From Methanobacterium sp. (GTDB lineage Archaea; Methanobacteriota; Methanobacteria; Methanobacteriales; Methanobacteriaceae), in contig PLXT01000107.1 of NCBI GenBank assembly GCA_003151535.1, forward strand, positions 1 through 29,219: a stretch of 29,219 nucleotides of DNA, read 5' to 3'. Positions 25,172 through 29,219 of this stretch are shown in pieces; the first letter of the stretch is position 1; each line of letters begins with the position of its first letter. The notes below the pieces were generated by a model. The model saw only the letters and a list, made by a program, of their open reading frames with translations. It was not told the DNA's origin and searched no databases. A program made the position numbers and the translations under genes.

Positions 25172-25702
25172 TTATTTTTTCCTGTAAACTGGCATTTCTC
25201 CAAGAGAAGGAAGCTCGTCCACATTCTTTTCGTTTTTGGTGTATTTCTTGTAAACCGACCTCATTAGATCAGCCATTAAAAGAACTTCTTTATCAGATTT
25301 TTCTACTGTTGCTTCAATTCCTTTGTAGGTTGGATCATTACAACAATAAGTTTCTGGACTTACAATCACATTTGCCCAAGGTCCTTTTGGTATAAAGATC
25401 ATTTCTTCGTGTGGAGCATCCCTTGAGTGGGCTGCATAAACGACCACTTCTCCCCAATCAGATTTTACTAGTACACTTTCCCAGTTTGCTACTCCAAGTC
25501 TGGCCATGTCCTTTGGGTCCATGTATGCAATACCTGCAACTTTCCTGTATTCATCTTTAAGGGTTGATCCCCTCTTTTTACAGGCTCCCTGGTAAATATC
25601 GGTTCCAGTGTTGAGCATTACTTCTATCTTCTTAACTTTTTTCACATTTGGATCATCAAATTTTACTACATTTGAAACAGTGGGTTTGTCTACATAAGTC
25701 AT
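25172..25702 (-). CDS. fwdD: Formylmethanofuran dehydrogenase subunit D (molybdopterin dinucleotide-binding)
   Basis: 176 residues. The core is the dinucleotide-binding domain found as the C-terminal part of formate dehydrogenases and split off as FwdD in methanogens: MLNTGTDIYQGACKKRGS, then IAYMDPKDMARLGV, WGEVVVYAAHSRDAPHEEMIFIPKGPWANVIVSPETYC. It folds against FwdB to hold the tungstopterin. It is longer than the roughly 130-residue FwdD proteins I know, with about 25 extra residues at the N-terminus and a basic C-terminal tail (SVYKKYTKNEKN...). gaggtg precedes the ATG. Confidence 0.92.
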   Translation of the reverse strand: MTYVDKPTVSNVVKFDDPNVKKVKKIEVMLNTGTDIYQGACKKRGSTLKDEYRKVAGIAYMDPKDMARLGVANWESVLVKSDWGEVVVYAAHSRDAPHEEMIFIPKGPWANVIVSPETYCCNDPTYKGIEATVEKSDKEVLLMADLMRSVYKKYTKNEKNVDELPSLGEMPVYRKK

Positions 25703-25711
25703 TAAAACACC

Positions 25712-25948
25712 TCACTCCAGCCATATTGCATCTGTAGGACAGAACAACTGGCAAGTTCCACATTTTGTGCATTTTTCAGGGCTGAACAGTTTAATAAAAC
25801 CGTTTTCAACCATCATGATCGTTTCTGTGGTTTTAGATCCATGGCCGCCTGCTACTTCGTTGCTTATGGATGCATTTACAGGGCATGCAACAACACATAC
25901 TCCGCATCCAAGACAGTTATCTTGATTTACTTTTAATTCCATCTCCAT
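25712..25948 (-). CDS. fwdG: Formylmethanofuran dehydrogenase subunit G (2[4Fe-4S] ferredoxin)
   Basis: 78 residues with two complete C-x2-C-x2-C-x3-CP motifs: CLGCGVCVVACP and CTKCGTCQLFCP. They are separated by a 30-residue insertion (SISNEVAGGHGSKTTETIMMVENGFIKL) typical of FwdG. It passes electrons from polyferredoxin FwdF to the cluster in FwdB. It is spaced 9 bp from fwdD and 15 bp from fwdF. Confidence 0.92.
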   Translation of the reverse strand: MEMELKVNQDNCLGCGVCVVACPVNASISNEVAGGHGSKTTETIMMVENGFIKLFSPEKCTKCGTCQLFCPTDAIWLE

Positions 25949-25963
25949 AATATCGCCTCAAAT

Positions 25964-27022
25964 CTAAGTTTTAAGAGATTCAATCTGTTTCTCCCATGAT
26001 TTTGACTTCGTTGGTGTGTGCTTAATACCTGTTCTTTTAACATCAATAGCTTTTACAGGACATACACTTTCACATGCACCACAATATATACAGTAATTTT
26101 CATCTGACATGACCTTTTCAGGCCTTTTTCCGGCTTTAGTGGATTCTGGGAATGATAAAACATTACATGGACAAATATCTACACAAGCCCCACATGCCTG
26201 ACATGTATCTTGATCAATAGATAATTCGCCTTCAAATGTTTTTACTACAGTTGCTGCATCAACAGGACATATTTCCTGGCACCATCCACATTTAACACAG
26301 GTTTCATGATCGATAAATGAACTTCCAGTGGTCACAGAATCTTCTGGGTTTAAATCGTATTCTCCATATGAACAACTTCTGCATGCAGCTTTTATTGCAT
26401 TAACAGGGCAGGATTTTTTACATATGAGACAGTAAACACATTTATCTTTGTCAACTATTATGTCAGAAGATACAGTTGGATCATCTGGTGTTGGTAGTTT
26501 GTGTTCCATGGTAATAGCATCTGCTGGACACATCTCTTCACAAATACCGCAGTCAATGCATGTTTCCTTATTGATTTCAATTTCTCCGGTTACAAGTTTA
26601 GATCTTTCAGGTAGATCTCTTGCTATGGTAATAGAATCTCTAGGACATGCAGTTTCACATGCTTTGCAATATATACAAGTATCATCGTTTATTTCAGCTG
26701 AGTTTATTAGTTGAGGGTATTCATCCATGTTTTTTATGGATTCATCATCAATTTTAAATTCTAAAGCATCTACAGGACATACTACACTGCACATACCGCA
26801 AAGTACACATTTATCTTCATTGCATACTATTTTGGGCACATCAGCGCCGGTTCTTACAATTGCACCTATTGAGCCAAGTTCGATAGCATCAACAGGACAA
26901 GTTTTTTCGCATATGCCGCAGCCGATGCAAATATCGTCTTTGTAAAGAAGCTCTCTCTTTTCTTCTGCTGACCTTGATATTTCAAAGTCTAGAGCTTTGA
27001 CTTCTTTCGTGTTAGAAATCAT
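25964..27022 (-). CDS. fwdF: Formylmethanofuran dehydrogenase subunit F (polyferredoxin)
   Basis: 352 residues carrying eight tandem C-x2-C-x2-C-x3-CP motifs (CIGCGICEKTCP, CVLCGMCSVVCP, CYCKACETACP-type and so on), the FwdF pattern that forms an electron wire between Fwd and its partners such as heterodisulfide reductase/hydrogenase complexes. The fifth motif is followed by an extra CRSCSYG. The ATG at 27022 is chosen because ggagg lies seven bases upstream and it overlaps the fwdH stop (ATGA). An earlier ATG at 27061 would lie deep inside fwdH. Its paralog is at 14875-15873. Confidence 0.93.
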   Translation of the reverse strand: MISNTKEVKALDFEISRSAEEKRELLYKDDICIGCGICEKTCPVDAIELGSIGAIVRTGADVPKIVCNEDKCVLCGMCSVVCPVDALEFKIDDESIKNMDEYPQLINSAEINDDTCIYCKACETACPRDSITIARDLPERSKLVTGEIEINKETCIDCGICEEMCPADAITMEHKLPTPDDPTVSSDIIVDKDKCVYCLICKKSCPVNAIKAACRSCSYGEYDLNPEDSVTTGSSFIDHETCVKCGWCQEICPVDAATVVKTFEGELSIDQDTCQACGACVDICPCNVLSFPESTKAGKRPEKVMSDENYCIYCGACESVCPVKAIDVKRTGIKHTPTKSKSWEKQIESLKT

Positions 27023-27468
27023 TTTTTTACCTCCAAAATTTCTATTGAATTTGTGGGACAAGATTCACCACATATAAGACACCCACAGCACCAATCCGAA
27101 TCTATTTGTGCCTTGAGATCATTCAACACAATGGCTTTCATGAGACAAATATCTGCACAAAGTCCACAACCAATACAGGATTCATTTATTATTCCTTTGT
27201 ATTTACTTTTTGAACAAGTTTTGACTACAATTCTTGCTTTGTCTTGCATTAGGGCATAGGCCAATATTAAAAAGTCTTTTGGACAGAGCTCTGTAATTCT
27301 CTTTGCAATTTCAATTGAATTCCATGATAGATTTCTACCATTTAAATAGTGTGAAACTGTTGATCTATCCATTTCTAAAATTTTAGCAACTTCTTTTTGA
27401 CTGTATCCATCTCTAATGAGTTCTACTGCGGTTAGATATTTCAATCCTGATACTATATGTTTCGGCAT
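27019..27468 (-). CDS. fwdH: FwdH: helix-turn-helix domain fused to a two-cluster ferredoxin
   Basis: 149 residues in two parts. Residues about 1-60 form a phage-repressor-like helix-turn-helix (YSQKEVAKILEMDRSTVSHYLNGR). Residues about 90-149 hold two Fe-S motifs, CIGCGLCADICLMKAI (Leu where Pro is usual) and CCGCLICGESCPTNSI. fwdH is the known first gene of the fwd operon of Methanothermobacter. The HTH points to a redox- or Fe-S-sensing regulator, perhaps of its own operon, which is inference; a purely electron-carrying role remains possible. ggtg lies five bases before the ATG. The stop overlaps the fwdF start. Confidence 0.85.
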   Translation of the reverse strand: MPKHIVSGLKYLTAVELIRDGYSQKEVAKILEMDRSTVSHYLNGRNLSWNSIEIAKRITELCPKDFLILAYALMQDKARIVVKTCSKSKYKGIINESCIGCGLCADICLMKAIVLNDLKAQIDSDWCCGCLICGESCPTNSIEILEVKK

Positions 27469-27477
27469 GTGGACACC

Positions 27478-27496
27478 ATGTGTGTTGAATACACAT
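27478..27496 (-). promoter_or_regulatory. Inverted repeat at the predicted fwdH transcription start
   Basis: ATGTGTGTT-G-AATACACAT pairs at 8 of 9 positions in each arm. It begins ten bases before the fwdH ATG, and the TATA box at about 27508-27520 predicts a start inside it (about 27486-27490), a classic repressor position. Confidence 0.5.
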
Positions 27497-27499
27497 TTC

Positions 27500-27530
27500 T
27501 TTTAGTATAATATATAAATTGCTACTAAAA
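27500..27530 (-). promoter_or_regulatory. Perfect inverted repeat enclosing the fwdH TATA box
   Basis: TTTTAGTA (27500-27507) and TACTAAAA (27523-27530) are perfect 8-bp complements on either side of a 15-nt spacer that carries the minus-strand TATA box (TTTATATATT). The half-site recurs as TTTTAGT-C-ACTAAAA before modE. Confidence 0.6.
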
Positions 27531-27841
27531 TCAAAACACAAAATTTATATATTGGAGTGTAGTGATCACATATAATTAATTTATTTTAAACCTTGTTGAA
27601 GTATTATAAATTCTTTAAATCTATTTAAATCCATAAATAAATACTATAAAATATCTAATTCATTAAATAATGGTAAATCATGAATTTATTATTAATTCAA
27701 GTGGAATATTCAAGGTTTTATAATAAATTAATTAACAAGGATTTTAAATAAATATTCCCAATAATTAGTTTAAAAATACATGAATTCTGGAGGTTTAAAC
27801 CAAATTTTACAAGATTATTTTAATAGATTTAATTATACTGT
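27531..27841. other. Divergent AT-rich control region fwdH / moeA
   Basis: Together with the flanking operators this is a 424-bp gap between divergent starts. It contains the self-complementary octamer GTGATCAC (27562-27569) next to a second TATA-like TTTATATATT (27543-27553), and a perfect palindrome GGTTTAAACC (27792-27801). No supported coding frame or RNA gene was found. Confidence 0.4.
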
Positions 27842-27863
27842 AATACAAAATTCACTTTGTATT
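27842..27863 (+). promoter_or_regulatory. Perfect inverted repeat in the moeA promoter
   Basis: AATACAAA and TTTGTATT are perfect 8-bp complements separated by ATTCAC, ending 29 bases before the moeA ATG. A TATA-like TTTAATTATA at about 27829-27838 would place the transcription start at the repeat's right edge, a normal operator position. It has the same 8-6-8 geometry as the repeat upstream of mop, with different arm sequence. Confidence 0.5.
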
Positions 27864-27892
27864 TAATAAAAAGAAATCAGCACGGTGTATCC

Positions 27893-29113
27893 ATGTATCA
27901 TTCTAATATGTTAAGTGTACAAAAAACACGCGAAATTATTGAAAAATTTAAAATTACGGTTGAAAAAGAAATAATCGATCTTAAAGATGGAAATTCCAGA
28001 GTTCTTGCTCAAGAAATAATTGTTATGATAGATGTGCCACCATTCAATAGATCTGCCATGGATGGTTATGCAGTAATTGCCAATGATGTATCCACTGCAT
28101 CAGAATCAAACCCAAAGTATCTGAAAGTAGTAGACGAGGTGGGTGCAGGAAGGATATCAAACCACCATTTAAAATCCGGTGAAGCAATACAAATCGCAAC
28201 AGGTGCTCAAATGCCCTCGGGTGCTGATGCAATTATTATGGAAGAGGACATAAAAAGTTCTGAAGGAAAAATAATAGTTGTATCTCCAGTAAGTTACAAC
28301 AACGATGTAGCACTCTTGGGGGAAGATCTTAAAAAAGATGAGTCCATCCTATCAGAAGGCCAAATTCTCGGACCACACCTCCTTTCAGTTATAGCATCTG
28401 CAGGGTATAAAGAAATAAGAGTTTATAAAAAACCACAAATAGGAGTTATAATTACAGGAAACGAATTAGTTGAACCTTCAATTGATATTAAACCCGGAAT
28501 GATTATTAATTCAAATAAATACGCTTTGAATGGAGTTATTGAAGATTCCTGGGCGGTTTCACATGTTGAGCAGTGCCAAGATAACAGGGAAAAACTTATG
28601 AATGATGTTGTTGAAGCAGTAAAAAAATACGATGCTGTTATAACAACCGGCGGAACAGCCATAAGCAAAGGAGATTTAATAGTAGGAATAATTGAAGAAC
28701 TTGGAGAAGTTCCAGTCCATGGGGTTTCAATGAAGCCGGGCAAACCATTTGGATTTGGAATTATAGATAAAACACCTGTTTTCATGCTTTCAGGCTATCC
28801 CGTGGCTGTGGCTGTCCAGTTTGACATGTTTGTAAGAAATTTCATTTTGAAATTGCAAAATATTCATAAAACAATTAATACGATCACTGCCATTGCTGGT
28901 GAAAATGTAAGATCATCACCAGACAAATATAATGTTATACGAGCCGACTTCAAAGAGAATGATGGTGTTGTTTATCCTATACAAACAAAAGCAGGAATAA
29001 ATAAGTCTATTTTAATGTCTAACTGTTATATCATTGCTGAGGAATGTGTTGGGAAGATTAAAAAAGGGGATGAATGTAGGATCTTGAAGTACAGCTCTCT
29101 TAAAGTTTGCTGA
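27893..29113 (+). CDS. moeA: Molybdopterin molybdenumtransferase MoeA
   Basis: 406 residues. The MoeA motifs appear in order: DVPPFNRSAMDGYA (about 48-60), IATGAQMPSGADAIIMEED, GEDLKKDESILSEGQ-LGP, VIITGNELVEP, ITTGGTAISKGD, VSMKPGKPFGFG, the SGYPVAVAVQF loop, and a C-terminal domain IV with YNVIRADF. It inserts molybdate or tungstate into adenylylated molybdopterin, here presumably tungsten for FwdB. The ATG at 27893 is chosen because ggtg lies five bases before it; an upstream in-frame ATG at 27857 lies inside the promoter palindrome. It is divergent from fwdH. Confidence 0.93.
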   Translation: MYHSNMLSVQKTREIIEKFKITVEKEIIDLKDGNSRVLAQEIIVMIDVPPFNRSAMDGYAVIANDVSTASESNPKYLKVVDEVGAGRISNHHLKSGEAIQIATGAQMPSGADAIIMEEDIKSSEGKIIVVSPVSYNNDVALLGEDLKKDESILSEGQILGPHLLSVIASAGYKEIRVYKKPQIGVIITGNELVEPSIDIKPGMIINSNKYALNGVIEDSWAVSHVEQCQDNREKLMNDVVEAVKKYDAVITTGGTAISKGDLIVGIIEELGEVPVHGVSMKPGKPFGFGIIDKTPVFMLSGYPVAVAVQFDMFVRNFILKLQNIHKTINTITAIAGENVRSSPDKYNVIRADFKENDGVVYPIQTKAGINKSILMSNCYIIAEECVGKIKKGDECRILKYSSLKVC

Positions 29114-29133
29114 TTTTTATTTTATTTTTTTTT
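29114..29133 (+). terminator. U-tract terminator after moeA
   Basis: Directly after the TGA stop comes a run of 20 bases that are all T except two As, a strong archaeal U-tract terminator. Confidence 0.6.
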
Positions 29134-29219
29134 ATAAAAGAGGTTGAGTCATTATTAATTTTTTTGTAATTTTTTTTTAAGTGGGTTGGTTTGTTTTTTA
29201 GATGGTTTTTGTTGTGTTT

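Noticed and set aside
27023..27061. Longer fwdF start at 27061
   Set aside because: It would overlap fwdH deeply, while the ATG at 27022 has ggagg and an ATGA overlap with the fwdH stop.
27780..27866. A 28-codon ATG frame in the fwdH/moeA gap
   Set aside because: It has no ribosome binding site, runs into the moeA promoter palindrome and has no recognisable motif; most likely chance.
27857..27892. Longer moeA start at 27857
   Set aside because: It lies inside the inverted repeat and has no binding site; the ATG at 27893 has ggtg at the right distance.

Overview
The window (about two thirds A+T) comes from a hydrogenotrophic methanogen of the order Methanobacteriales, most likely a mesophilic Methanobacterium. 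It carries a tungsten-type formylmethanofuran dehydrogenase operon (fwd), methanogenesis marker protein 8, the archaeal nitrogen repressor NrpR beside glnA, and GGTGA/GGAGG ribosome binding sites with AT-rich archaeal TATA boxes. The species call is inference from gene content; no rRNA is present.

Region 1 (1-8.8 kb) is mostly minus-strand housekeeping: a small cysteine-rich protein with an apparent ATA start (+), a phosphoglucosamine/phosphomannomutase, a membrane-anchored OB-fold protein, ATP-dependent DNA ligase, a two-gene disulfide-reducing operon (FTR-type reductase fused to rubredoxin, plus a glutaredoxin-like protein), a zinc-ribbon protein, ThiC, a divergent CBS-domain protein that may be leaderless, and methanogenesis marker 8.

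Region 2 (9.0-14.1 kb) holds an intron-containing tRNA-Met(CAT), a ThiF/MoeB-type E1-like enzyme, glnA with a perfect NrpR operator (GGAA-N6-TTCC) beside its TATA box, nrpR itself, and a trmO-like gene broken by a frameshift.

Region 3 (14.2-20.1 kb, plus strand) is a molybdate/tungstate module: molbindin (Mop), a small two-cluster ferredoxin and an eight-cluster polyferredoxin paralogous to FwdF, a ModE-type regulator, and modABC. The ferredoxin operon and modABC share a near-identical inverted repeat (arms of the ACGATATG type, exactly 10 nt apart) with the TATA box inside the spacer. This is a strong candidate ModE operator.

Region 4 (20.5-29.1 kb) holds two tandem paralogous small proteins of unknown function, then the minus-strand operon fwdH-F-G-D-B-A-C, and divergently moeA. 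FwdH has an N-terminal helix-turn-helix fused to a two-cluster ferredoxin domain. The fwdH promoter has its TATA box between perfect 8-bp arms (TTTTAGTA/TACTAAAA), and the TTTTAGT half-site recurs as a perfect palindrome in front of modE.

Together, regions 3 and 4 import the W/Mo oxyanion (ModABC), buffer it (Mop), sense it (ModE), insert it into the pterin cofactor (MoeA) and use it in CO2 reduction (Fwd). The new-looking parts are the operator families, the spare FwdF-like polyferredoxin placed under the ModE-like operator, the HTH-ferredoxin FwdH, and the unknown paralogous pair.
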